From positions 1-37,713 of the forward strand of contig JAPUFC010000087.1 of assembly GCA_027492275.1 (NCBI GenBank): a DNA stretch of 37,713 bases. Direction: 5' to 3'. The notes beneath the pieces are model-generated. The model had not been told where the DNA came from, searched no databases, and saw nothing but the letters and a program-made list of their open reading frames with translations. A program made the translations under genes and the position numbers. Shown here one piece after another: positions 24,964 to 32,702 of the stretch. This DNA is from Mesorhizobium sp. (GTDB lineage Bacteria > Pseudomonadota > Alphaproteobacteria > Rhizobiales > Rhizobiaceae). Position 1 is the first letter of the stretch; every line of letters starts with the position of its first letter.

Positions 24964-25743
24964 TCAGCCCGCCAGGGCGGCGGCCTCCTTGTCCGGATAG
25001 AGCGGACGCAGTTGGAAGAACTCCGAGAACCGCGATCCCGGATAGTACGCCGCCCGATAGGAAGGCCGCTCCCGAATCCGGTCGTACCACTCCTGCACCC
25101 TGGGATAATCGTCCCAGATCCACGACAGCTCGATATCCATCATGCGGTCGATCGTCGGCGCCACGATGATGTCGGCGATGGTGAACTGCCCGCCCATGAT
25201 CCACGGCCCGCCTTCCAGCGCGTCCTGCATGCGCTTGCAGGTCCCCTTCAGCAGATCAAGGGACGAATCGATGTCGGCATTGGAAAAACCGGTCGGCTTG
25301 CCCATGCGCCGGAAAAGCTCCCGCCTGATCGGGCGGATGGAGATCTCGTCCTTCTCGAACGCTTCCTGCGACAGCCCGTCGAAGCGGTTGATGATGCAAC
25401 GGTTGATCGACGGCATGCGGATCGCGGCGGTGGGAACCTCCTCGATGTAACGCATCCACGACCGCATCCGCGCCCTTTCGTAAGGATCGGCCGGCGACAG
25501 GGAAGGCTCGGGGATGATCTCGTCCAGATACTCGCAGATCACGCTGGAATCCACGATAGGCCGGCCGTCATGGACGAGCGTCGGCACGACGGCGTTCGGG
25601 TTCAGCTTGATGTAAGCGGGGTCCAGCTGCTCCTTCTTGTCGAGGCGCAATTTGATCTCGGTGAATTCGACGCCCTTCTCGGCAAGGCAGATGCGAACCT
25701 TCTGGCTGCAGGTGGAATAGGATGAATTGTAGAGAACGAACAT
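24964..25743 (-). CDS. Glutathione S-transferase family protein
   Basis: A 259-residue GST-fold protein. The N-terminal thioredoxin-like domain has YNSSYSTCSQKVR with S10/C12 as possible active-site residues, the cis-proline in VVPTL (P54) and the glutathione-gamma-glutamyl contact VDSSVICEYLDE. The C-terminal helical domain follows, with a typical FTIADIIVAPTIDRM segment. It is longer than the common 200-230 residues. In a catabolic cluster such enzymes open or dehalogenate aromatic rings or isomerise cis-enol intermediates; which applies here is unknown. It lies 62 bases upstream of the binding-protein gene, on the same strand, so co-transcription is possible. Confidence 0.85.
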   Translation of the reverse strand: MFVLYNSSYSTCSQKVRICLAEKGVEFTEIKLRLDKKEQLDPAYIKLNPNAVVPTLVHDGRPIVDSSVICEYLDEIIPEPSLSPADPYERARMRSWMRYIEEVPTAAIRMPSINRCIINRFDGLSQEAFEKDEISIRPIRRELFRRMGKPTGFSNADIDSSLDLLKGTCKRMQDALEGGPWIMGGQFTIADIIVAPTIDRMMDIELSWIWDDYPRVQEWYDRIRERPSYRAAYYPGSRFSEFFQLRPLYPDKEAAALAG

Positions 25744-26181
25744 TTCCTCCTCCTTGCCCTCGATGCGAGGCTTCGATGCGGTGTCGCCGCCTGTTCCTCC
25801 CTGCGGCGCCCCTCGCAAAAAGAACTTAATCAACATTAAATAAGTTAGCAATCCGAAATTGCCGCCCGCCACCGATTTTCATGCACTCGCGAGAGGCCGC
25901 GTGAGGCTCGGATTTTGACGATCGTAAGAATTTCCATATATTCCAGATGGATAGATCGCCGGGCATCGAAAAAGAACCCACTGCGGCTGAGCCCCTGCTC
26001 GAGGCGCAGACGCCAAAACCGCCGAGTTTTCCCTGTAGAAATTGACGTTGCCGAAACGGCAAAACAAGAAGGCGGACGATCCGGTCAAGCATCGGACCGC
26101 CATCGGCGACAGGCCGGCCGGCCTTTCGCCGGCGGAGCGGGCGCGCGGCAAGCCGGCCCGACGGGCCGCTTCCGGCTCGCG
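25744..26181. promoter_or_regulatory. 438-bp intergenic region between GST and amidohydrolase genes
   Basis: The GST-proximal half is AT-richer than its surroundings (around 25815-25865 and 25905-25960) and probably contains the promoter for GST and the downstream binding-protein gene. A small stem-loop, TTGCCG-aaa-CGGCAA, is at 26048-26062. The amidohydrolase-proximal half is GC-rich with several inverted repeats. I see no convincing gene in it. Confidence 0.4.
26154..26168 (-). terminator. Possible terminator hairpin after the amidohydrolase
   Basis: CGGCCCG-a-CGGGCCG is a near-perfect palindrome starting 13 bases after the amidohydrolase stop. It has no U-tract, so termination is only possible, not shown. 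Confidence 0.35.
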
Positions 26182-27717
26182 TCAGGCGATCGGGCCCGGC
26201 CGCGCGGCGAAGATGTCGGGCTTGAAGGCCGCGCGATCGAAGAGATAGTCCTGCGACGCCTCGACCGAGCGGCGCAACGCGTCGAGATCGACCCCCAGCA
26301 TCCTGTTCGCCCATTTCACGGGATGCCCGTCGACGAACACGGCCTCGATATTGCCCGCGTCGCATCCCAGAACCAGGGTCCCCAGGGCGGAGTTCAGCGG
26401 CAGGTTTTCGATCGCCTCGGCGTCGATCATCAGAAGGTCGGCGGCCTTGCCCGGCGTCAGGCTGCCGCACAGGCGCTCCAGCCCGTTGGCCCTGGCCCCC
26501 GACAGCGTGGCGAACTCGAAAACGTCCGCGACGCCGAACAGGGCGTCCTGCGAGCCGGCCTCGAAGGCTTTCGCCCGCTCGAATTCCATCAGCGCGCGCA
26601 TCTGAGTGAACATGTCGCTGCTCAAAGCGGCAGGCGCATCCACGCTGAGCGAAGGCCGGATTCCAAAGCGCCGGATCTGGTCGACCGGCACCCTGGAACG
26701 GGCGATGCCGTAATGGATGTCCGAGGTGACGGCCAGCGACACCTGGGTGCCGCTGTCGCGGATGGCCTGCCATGCCGGATCGCCGAGATTGGTGCAGTGG
26801 ATCAGCGTCACGTCCGGCTTCAGCCAGCCGCCCGCGTGCAGTTTCTCCACGTTGCGCGACGCGGCGTCGTCGAACACCCCGTCGATGCTGACCTCGATGC
26901 CGAGGTCGCGGGCCAGCGTGAGCGCGCGGGGAACCTCGACCGCCGAGCTTTCGAGGCGGAAGAAGGCCACGGCCAGGCGCAGCGTGATGCGGCCGCCGGC
27001 GCCCGAATGATACTTTTTGACCAGTCGCTCGATGTCGCCCGGCCATTGCCGGTCCCATTCCCCGGTGTAGGCGGGAGCGAAACCATGAACCGCCCGCAGG
27101 CCCGAATCGGCCAGCGCCTCGATCGCCGCGTCCGAATGGTCCGGCGTGCGCGAATTGTGCGAGAAATCCATCATGCCGGTTATGCCGCACGATAGCGACG
27201 TCAGGGCCGTGACCAGATTGCCGACATACATGTCTTCCGGCCGGTAGTACGGCGCGAAGCCGTTGTGAGTGCAGCGGGCATATTCCGACAGCGGCCCGTT
27301 CGGCAGGAGACGGCGCAGCGCCCCCTGCCAGCTATGATGATGCGTGTCGTGCATGCCGGGGGCCAGGATCATGCCGCGAGCGTCGATCTCGACGGCGTCG
27401 GCGGCCTCGATCGTCCGCTCGACCGCCGCGATCCGGGAGCCTTCCACCAGAAGGTCGCCGGTCTCCAGATTGCCGATGTCGGGGTCCATGGTGACGATCG
27501 TCGCCCCCTTGAACAGCAGGCGGCCCGTGCCCGCCGCCCTCCGGGAGACGATGCCCGAGAGTTCCTGCATGCGGCGGCGATACCGGTCGCCGGAACCGGA
27601 ACCGCCGATCCCCAGCCTTCCCCACCAGTCGGAAGCGCCTTCGCGAATGCCGCCGTCGGGACTGTCGCAGGCGAAAGCCGCATCATTTCCGCAACAGGGG
27701 CATCCATCGTAGCGCAT
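26182..27717 (-). CDS. Metal-dependent amidohydrolase (deaminase/chlorohydrolase-like)
   Basis: A 511-residue amidohydrolase-superfamily enzyme of the cytosine deaminase/AtzA-TrzN type. The metal-binding HxH is in HDTHHHSWQGALRR, followed by a histidine in LIHCTNLG, another in SDIHYG and an aspartate in SVDAPAALSSDMF. The beta-sandwich halves frame the barrel (LLFKGATIVTMDPDIG and LTPGKAADLLMIDAEAIENLP). Family members hydrolyse C-N or C-Cl bonds of heterocycles. The first about 60 residues are unusual, with CPCC near the start; an ATG at 27570 would remove them but lacks a ribosome site, whereas AGAGG precedes 27717. It lies downstream of the second binding protein. Confidence 0.87.
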   Translation of the reverse strand: MRYDGCPCCGNDAAFACDSPDGGIREGASDWWGRLGIGGSGSGDRYRRRMQELSGIVSRRAAGTGRLLFKGATIVTMDPDIGNLETGDLLVEGSRIAAVERTIEAADAVEIDARGMILAPGMHDTHHHSWQGALRRLLPNGPLSEYARCTHNGFAPYYRPEDMYVGNLVTALTSLSCGITGMMDFSHNSRTPDHSDAAIEALADSGLRAVHGFAPAYTGEWDRQWPGDIERLVKKYHSGAGGRITLRLAVAFFRLESSAVEVPRALTLARDLGIEVSIDGVFDDAASRNVEKLHAGGWLKPDVTLIHCTNLGDPAWQAIRDSGTQVSLAVTSDIHYGIARSRVPVDQIRRFGIRPSLSVDAPAALSSDMFTQMRALMEFERAKAFEAGSQDALFGVADVFEFATLSGARANGLERLCGSLTPGKAADLLMIDAEAIENLPLNSALGTLVLGCDAGNIEAVFVDGHPVKWANRMLGVDLDALRRSVEASQDYLFDRAAFKPDIFAARPGPIA

Positions 27718-27770
27718 GTCGACCTCTGGTCACCGCGCGGCGAACGCCCGCGCAAGGCGAATATGGTTCC

Positions 27771-27798
27771 GGCATGGGGCCCAAACAGGCCCCATGCC
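27771..27798 (-). other. Stem-loop after binding-protein gene 27825-28832
   Basis: GGCATGGGGCC and GGCCCCATGCC form a perfect 11-bp stem with a 6-base loop, 26 bases past the stop. There is no U-tract after it. It is the third such hairpin after a binding-protein gene in this window and may raise binding-protein mRNA relative to the downstream amidohydrolase. Confidence 0.65.
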
Positions 27799-27824
27799 TC
27801 TGGGGAAGAACAATCCGCGAAGGA

Positions 27825-28832
27825 TCAGCTACCGCTTTCGGTCCAGACTTCGTCGAAGAAGAAGTCCTTCCACGTGTCGGGCTTGTGCCTCAGGGCGCCC
27901 ACCTTGTTCAGGAACGTGGTGGCGATGAAGAAGCCCTGCGGCGCGGGATCGAAGTTGATGTCGGCGCCCTCGCCGAAATAGGTGAGAACCTCATCGACGC
28001 CGACCTTCTTCGGCTCGTATTTCAGGTATATCTCCGCCGCCTCGCGCTTGTTGTCCTTCACGAACTGGATGGCTTCCTTGTAGGCATCCCGCACCGCTTG
28101 ATAGGTTTTGGGATTGTCGCGCCGGAAACGCTCCGTCGTATAGGGCAGGACGGCGGTCAGCATGGTGCCGAACACCTCGTCCGAGGTCATGACGACCCGC
28201 GCGCCGCCGCGCTTCTCGATCTCGCTCCATGGCGGGATGATCAGGTGCGACTTGACCTCGGCCTTGCCGGACAGGATCAGGCCCATCGCGTCGTCAGCCG
28301 GCAGGCCGACCATGTTCTGGTCCAGCCGCTTGTAATTGTCCTCGCCCCACTTCTTGGCGGCCGCCAGGCGCAGGATGACCGCTTCGGTGCCCGTGATCGG
28401 CACCGTCATGGCGACGCGGTCGTCCGGCCCGAGATCCTCGATGGACTTGATCTTCGGATCGGACGTCATCAGCGAGGCGCGCATCAGCGCCAGGCCCATC
28501 ATGCCTCGCACCTTGTTGTCGCCCTGCGTCTTGTCCCAGATCGAGGACAGCGGCCCGATGCCGCTGACGCCGATGTCGGCATTGCCGGACAGCACCAGAT
28601 CGTTGATGTCCGCGCCGCTGCTCAGGCGCGTATATTCCACGGTCGTGTCCAGGCCCGCCGCGGCGAGATGCTTCTCGACGATCTTCTTCTCGCGCAGCAC
28701 ATAGGTCGGAATCTGACTCGGCGCATAGGTTTGCGCGATGCGCAGACGGTTCTGCTCCGCGCTGGCGTCGAGGACGCCCAGCGAAAGGCTCAGGGTCGCA
28801 ACCGCGACAAGCGTTCCCAGAAATTTCGGCAT
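27825..28832 (-). CDS. Taurine/nitrate-type ABC substrate-binding protein 2 (NMT1/SsuA-like)
   Basis: A 335-residue homolog of the protein at 23891, with matching RIAQTYAPSQIPTYV, LVLSGNADIGVSGIGPLSSIWDK, GKAEVKSHL and KREAAEIYLKYEP blocks. The signal peptide is MPKFLGTLVAVATLSLSLGVLDASAEQ. The ATG at 28832 was chosen over 28841 because the GGGAGG ribosome site abuts the earlier ATG but is well placed for the later one. It lies 267 bases downstream of the small SnoaL gene behind an AT-rich promoter-like region. It is the closest binding protein to the permease and ATPase on the same strand. Confidence 0.9.
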   Translation of the reverse strand: MPKFLGTLVAVATLSLSLGVLDASAEQNRLRIAQTYAPSQIPTYVLREKKIVEKHLAAAGLDTTVEYTRLSSGADINDLVLSGNADIGVSGIGPLSSIWDKTQGDNKVRGMMGLALMRASLMTSDPKIKSIEDLGPDDRVAMTVPITGTEAVILRLAAAKKWGEDNYKRLDQNMVGLPADDAMGLILSGKAEVKSHLIIPPWSEIEKRGGARVVMTSDEVFGTMLTAVLPYTTERFRRDNPKTYQAVRDAYKEAIQFVKDNKREAAEIYLKYEPKKVGVDEVLTYFGEGADINFDPAPQGFFIATTFLNKVGALRHKPDTWKDFFFDEVWTESGS

Positions 28833-29099
28833 ACCTTCCATCCTCCCAAGGCAGCGACGAGGTTTCGTCGCCTATGCACCGTAACAGTCCGCAGGTTGGG
28901 CGTCAAAGAAATTTACGATTGGTTCGACTTTCCGTTTTCTAAGAATTCGTTCAAAATATAAAAATCATTATATCTCAGTGTTTTATCTACGAATTGGATA
29001 TCCATGCGGCTTCATCAACTTTAAAATTTAGCCGGACTTCCGTCCAGGCCGACCTCGCGCCCGCCGCCGGCCTCTGTGGCGCGACGGCAGGCTCGGCGA

Positions 29100-29549
29100 T
29101 CAGGCGAATTCGAAGACGAACTGAAGGCCCTGCTCCTGGATGCGCCATCCCTCGGGGCGGCGCACGAGACGGTCGCGGACGACGCCCAGCCGCAGCGGCG
29201 TCTGGATGTTGACCGCACCATCGTGCTTGACGCCGTCGTCATGCTTGTAGGTCGTCACGTAAAGCACCGACTCCGCATGGTCCGCATCGATGACGGTGAC
29301 GATGATGTTCGTCGCCACATGCCGGATGACCTGCGTCGGGGAGCGCGCGTTCAGCTCCTTGCGCAGCGCCTCGTGGCCGGTATAGGGCTTGCCCAGCCGA
29401 TGCCACGTGCCGTCCTCTACGAACAGCGAAATGGCGGTCTCGTAGTCGAACTCGTCGACGGCGTGGAACAGGCTCAGCAGAACCTTCTGGCAGTCCTGCT
29501 CGATCGCCCGCTCCTCATCCCTCGTCAGTCCGCTTCCGGTCGTGGTCAT
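29100..29549 (-). CDS. Small SnoaL-like (NTF2-fold) protein
   Basis: A 149-residue single-domain NTF2/SnoaL_4-like protein, distinct from the double SnoaL proteins of region 1. An alpha helix (RAIEQDCQKVLLSLFHAVDEFDYETAISLFVEDGTWHRLGKPYTG) leads into the cone; strands VIRHVATNIIVTVID and GWRIQEQGLQFVF close it. Relatives include small subunits of ring-hydroxylating dioxygenases, ketosteroid-isomerase-like proteins and dehydratases. The ATG at 29549 is preceded by GGAGGAG; an ATG at 29564 overlaps that site. It follows the permease gene after two palindromes. Function unknown, but the transporter context suggests an intermediate-handling role. Confidence 0.8.
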   Translation of the reverse strand: MTTTGSGLTRDEERAIEQDCQKVLLSLFHAVDEFDYETAISLFVEDGTWHRLGKPYTGHEALRKELNARSPTQVIRHVATNIIVTVIDADHAESVLYVTTYKHDDGVKHDGAVNIQTPLRLGVVRDRLVRRPEGWRIQEQGLQFVFEFA

Positions 29550-29572
29550 CTGCGTCTCCTCCATGAGTCAAA

Positions 29573-29599
29573 GCCTTGCCGCGCGGCGCGCGGCAAGGC
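29573..29599. repeat. 27-bp perfect palindrome
   Basis: A perfect inverted repeat with 13 paired positions on each side of a single central base, with arms starting GCCTTGCC and ending GGCAAGGC. It lies between the permease and the small SnoaL gene, 24 bases upstream of the SnoaL ATG at 29549. It could fold as an RNA hairpin next to the ribosome site or act as a protein-binding site. Confidence 0.6.
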
Positions 29600-29640
29600 G
29601 CGTCGCCGGATCTTGTGGTGCCGGGATCGGTGGAACGGCT

Positions 29641-29660
29641 GGACGGGCTCCCGCCCGTCC
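29641..29660 (-). terminator. Hairpin after the permease gene
   Basis: GGACGGG and CCCGTCC form a 7-bp stem with a 6-base loop, 19 bases after the permease stop on the minus strand. No U-tract is seen. Together with the 27-bp palindrome it may separate transporter expression from the SnoaL gene. Confidence 0.45.
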
Positions 29661-29679
29661 GACCCGTCGCTCTACGCGC

Positions 29680-30561
29680 TCAGCGCATCATGCCCCATTT
29701 CAGGACCGTCCGGCGCTCGATCACCCGGAACACAAGGTTCTCCATGAGGAAGCCGATGATGATGACGGTCAGCAGCCCGGCGAAGGTATGGGCCGTTTCG
29801 AGCTGCGCGCGGTTCTCGAAGATGTACCAGCCGATGCCGCCGCTGCGCGAGGCCACGCCGAACACCAGCTCCGCGCCGATCAGCGTGCGCCAGGCATGCG
29901 CCCAGCCGATCTTCAGGCCGGTGAGGATGTAGGGGAACGCGGCCGGGATCAGGATGCGGAAGATGTAGCTGATGCGGCTGAGGCCGAAATTCTGCCCCGC
30001 CATGCGCAGCGTCTCCGGCACGGCCTGGAAGCCGGCGAAGGTGTTCATCGACACCGTCCACACCACCGCCTGGATCATGACGAGGATGATCGCCGACGTT
30101 CCGACGCCCAGCCACAGCAGCGCCAGCGGCAGGATCGCGAGGGCGGGCAGCGGGTTGAACATGCTGACCAGCGTCGTCAGCACGACGGAGCCGAAGGAGC
30201 TGGCCACCGCGATCACCGTGAAGATCATCGCCAGCGATATGGCCAGCGAATAGCCCATGATCAGCACCTCGAGCGAGGTCATGGCGCGGGCCGGTATCAC
30301 GCCGGACAGCATATCCTCCTTGAACGCCGACAGCGTGTCGGTGAGCGAGGGGAACATCAGCGGATTGTCGGCCCAGCGCGCCGCCACCTCCCAGATGATG
30401 GCAAACATGATCAGCACCAGCGCGCGGCGGAAGGCGCCGTTCTGCGTCAGGCGCTCGAAGCCGGAGAGCGGCACGGCGACGTCGCCGATGGTGCCGACCT
30501 CGGTGAGGTTGTATTCCCTGTCGGCGTGGCGCGCGGCGGGATGGATAGCGACATTTGCCAT
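29680..30561 (-). CDS. ABC transporter permease, SsuC/TauC type
   Basis: A 293-residue permease of the sulfonate/taurine/nitrate class. Transmembrane segments begin at RALVLIMFAIIWEVAAR; the cytoplasmic coupling loop is PETLRMAGQNFGLSRISYIFRILIPAAFPYI, and the family's GAELVFGVASRSGGIGWYI follows. The N-terminal about 45 residues are hydrophilic and longer than in many relatives. The start at 30561 lies 9 bases after the ATPase stop. It is expected to work as a homodimer with the ATPase at 30571 and the binding proteins at 27825 and, probably, 23891. Confidence 0.92.
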   Translation of the reverse strand: MANVAIHPAARHADREYNLTEVGTIGDVAVPLSGFERLTQNGAFRRALVLIMFAIIWEVAARWADNPLMFPSLTDTLSAFKEDMLSGVIPARAMTSLEVLIMGYSLAISLAMIFTVIAVASSFGSVVLTTLVSMFNPLPALAILPLALLWLGVGTSAIILVMIQAVVWTVSMNTFAGFQAVPETLRMAGQNFGLSRISYIFRILIPAAFPYILTGLKIGWAHAWRTLIGAELVFGVASRSGGIGWYIFENRAQLETAHTFAGLLTVIIIGFLMENLVFRVIERRTVLKWGMMR

Positions 30562-30570
30562 GGCTGTGCC

Positions 30571-31386
30571 TCAGTGCTTGTCCTTGCCGAACAGCATCGC
30601 GCTGATCCGGTCCTTGAGGTCGTTGAATTCCCTGCTGTTCTCGCTGTCGAAATCGAACTCGCCGCAGTTGAGCTCGGCCCGCACGCGGCCCGGATGCGGC
30701 GACAGCACGATGATGCGCGAGCCCACCAGGATCGCTTCCTCGATCGAATGGGTGACGAACAGCATGTTGCAGCGGATCGTCTCCCAAAGCTGAAGCAGCT
30801 CGCTCTGCATCTTGCGGCGGGTCAGCGCGTCGAGCGCCGCGAACGGCTCGTCCATCAGCAGGATCTTCGGCTGCATGGCCAGCGCGCGTGCGATCGCCGT
30901 GCGCTGCTTCATGCCGCCCGACAGCATGTGGGGATAGACATTGGCGAATTTCGTCAGATTGACCTTGTCGATATAGGTCAGCGCCAGCTTCTCCGCCTCG
31001 GCGCGCGACAGCCCGAGCGATGCGCGCAGCGGCAGCATGATGTTTTCCTTCACCGTCTTCCACGGCATGAGCTGCTCGAACTCCTGGAAGACGGTCATGC
31101 GATCGGGACCCGGCTTGCTGACGGGCTTGCCGTTGAACCGGATCGTGCCTTCGACCGGCTTCATGAAGCCGCCGACCGCCTTGAGCAGGGTCGACTTGCC
31201 GCATCCCGAGGGCCCCAGCAGGACGGTGCGCTCGCCGGGATACGCGTTGAAGCTGACCTGATAGGTCGCCGTGACCAGGGAGTCCCGCGTCTTGTACTGG
31301 AGCGAGACGCCGTCGATGGACAGAAGCGGATCTTCCGTCACCGCGGAAGGATGCCGTCCCACCGGAGCAACCGTGCTGGCGCCCAT
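30571..31386 (-). CDS. ABC transporter ATPase, SsuB/TauB type
   Basis: A 271-residue ATPase of the sulfonate/taurine/nitrate class. Walker A GPSGCGKS is at 58-65, signature LSGGM at 155-159, Walker B ILLMDE at 175-180 and the switch histidine H213 in VTHSIEEA. The Q-loop reads VFQEFEQLMPWKTV, typical for this class. The ATG at 31386 was chosen because GGAGG lies 6 bases upstream; ATGs at 31401 and 31410 are closer to or inside that site. It follows the monooxygenase gene by 69 bases and precedes the permease. Confidence 0.92.
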   Translation of the reverse strand: MGASTVAPVGRHPSAVTEDPLLSIDGVSLQYKTRDSLVTATYQVSFNAYPGERTVLLGPSGCGKSTLLKAVGGFMKPVEGTIRFNGKPVSKPGPDRMTVFQEFEQLMPWKTVKENIMLPLRASLGLSRAEAEKLALTYIDKVNLTKFANVYPHMLSGGMKQRTAIARALAMQPKILLMDEPFAALDALTRRKMQSELLQLWETIRCNMLFVTHSIEEAILVGSRIIVLSPHPGRVRAELNCGEFDFDSENSREFNDLKDRISAMLFGKDKH

Positions 31387-31455
31387 GTCCTGCCTCCCCA
31401 TAAAAACCATTGCGAGCCTCCCGTTCCGCTCGTTTCAGATCGCCGGCGAGCCGCG

Positions 31456-32652
31456 CTACACGGACAGGAAGTCCGGCGCGTCGCCCAGCATGTACTGTCC
31501 GCAAATCTCGAAAAGATCGTCGCGCCCCTGAATGTGCTGGCGCAGCGTGACGATGTCGCGGAAGCGCCGCTCCATCGGATCGCCCGTGTAGACGGCGCTG
31601 GCCCCCGCCGCATGGAATGCGTAGTCGGCGACCTGGTAGGCTTGCCGGATCGCGTGGCTGGCCGCCAGGCGCAGCGCCACGCGGTCGTCCAGCGACATGG
31701 CCGGCGCGCCGGACGCCTTGAGGGCTGACCAGACGCGATCGATGGTCGTGGCCATGTAGACGCGCGATGATTCCAGCGAGGCCCTCGCCTGCGCCACGCC
31801 CGCCTGGACGACGGCGCTCTGCTTGAGCGTCGACTGCAAGCCCTTGGGCGTCTTGCTCTTGGCGATGTCGATGAACTGGTCGAGCATCGCCGTGGCGATG
31901 CCGAGCGCGATGCCCGAAAAGCCCATCGCATACATGTTGCGGCTGGTGACCGAATAGAGCGGGCTGTGGTTGTGGCGCTCGCGCGGATCGTCCTGGACCA
32001 GGCAATGGCGCTCGGGAACGAACACGTCCTTGACGCTGTAGCTGTCGCTGCCGGTGCCCTTCAGGCCGATCACGTTCCACGACTTGCGCATGGCGACCTG
32101 GCCGACCGGAAACAGCATGATCTTGATCACCGGCTTGCCGGTCGCCGGATCGGTGACCTCCTGCCCGTCGCGATAGAGCGTCGACAGGCCGCCCACCCAC
32201 GTCGCCTGCCGGCAGCCCGACGCGAAGCTCCAGTCGCCGGTGACGCGGAAGCCGCCTTCGACGATGTCGGCCCGCCCCTTTCCCGGCCCCCACGCCATGA
32301 CGCCGCGCGGGTCGAGAAAGATCCTGGCGCCCACCTCCGGATGCAGCACGGCCGCCGACATCGAGCACGAGGACGTCTGGCCGATGCACCAGGCGGTGCT
32401 GGCGTCGACCCTGGCGATCCGCTCCAGCACCTCGACGAAGAGGCGAGGCTCGACCTGCCCGCCGCCCAGCGCCGTCGGCAGTAGCATCCTGTAGAGGCCC
32501 GCATCGAGCAGCGCGTCGGCCAGCCTGTCCGGGAGCTGCGCCGCCGCCTCGATCTCGGACGACATGCTCGCGATCAGCGGAGACAGCCGCGCCACTTCGG
32601 CCAGGTAGTCGACGTCCTCATGGCTTTCGTTGCGTAATGCGTTCGCTGTCAT
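31456..32652 (-). CDS. Flavin-dependent monooxygenase, acyl-CoA-dehydrogenase fold (HPAH C2-like)
   Basis: A 398-residue protein with the acyl-CoA-dehydrogenase fold but the features of group D flavin monooxygenases such as the C2 oxygenase of p-hydroxyphenylacetate hydroxylase. It has LPDRLADALLDAGLYRMLLP, then GDWSFASG (139-146) whose serines lie where the flavin is held, and a C-terminal histidine H373 in RDIVTLRQHIQGRD, near the position of the C2 catalytic histidine. It needs reduced FMN/FAD from a partner, and a C1-like reductase is at 19755. The ATG at 32652 gives the usual length; a GTG at 32706 overlapping the ThDP stop (GTGA) is a real alternative. A dehydrogenase role cannot be excluded. 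Confidence 0.82.
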   Translation of the reverse strand: MTANALRNESHEDVDYLAEVARLSPLIASMSSEIEAAAQLPDRLADALLDAGLYRMLLPTALGGGQVEPRLFVEVLERIARVDASTAWCIGQTSSCSMSAAVLHPEVGARIFLDPRGVMAWGPGKGRADIVEGGFRVTGDWSFASGCRQATWVGGLSTLYRDGQEVTDPATGKPVIKIMLFPVGQVAMRKSWNVIGLKGTGSDSYSVKDVFVPERHCLVQDDPRERHNHSPLYSVTSRNMYAMGFSGIALGIATAMLDQFIDIAKSKTPKGLQSTLKQSAVVQAGVAQARASLESSRVYMATTIDRVWSALKASGAPAMSLDDRVALRLAASHAIRQAYQVADYAFHAAGASAVYTGDPMERRFRDIVTLRQHIQGRDDLFEICGQYMLGDAPDFLSV

Positions 32653-32702
32653 TTCTCTCGACCCTGTTGCTGGCCACCGGCCGTCGTGTGACGGAGCGGC
32701 GC

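Noticed and set aside
26048-26062. TTGCCG-aaa-CGGCAA stem-loop as a terminator
   Set aside because: Short stem, no U-tract, and more than 100 bases from the nearest stop codon.
23891-31386. Calling the second transporter a taurine or alkanesulfonate importer
   Set aside because: The family is shared by many substrates and no TauD, SsuD or sulfo-lyase is nearby.
29672-32389. A 905-residue minus-strand frame across permease, ATPase and monooxygenase
   Set aside because: It is an alternate frame of three well-supported genes and shows low-complexity Arg/Gly/Ala composition.
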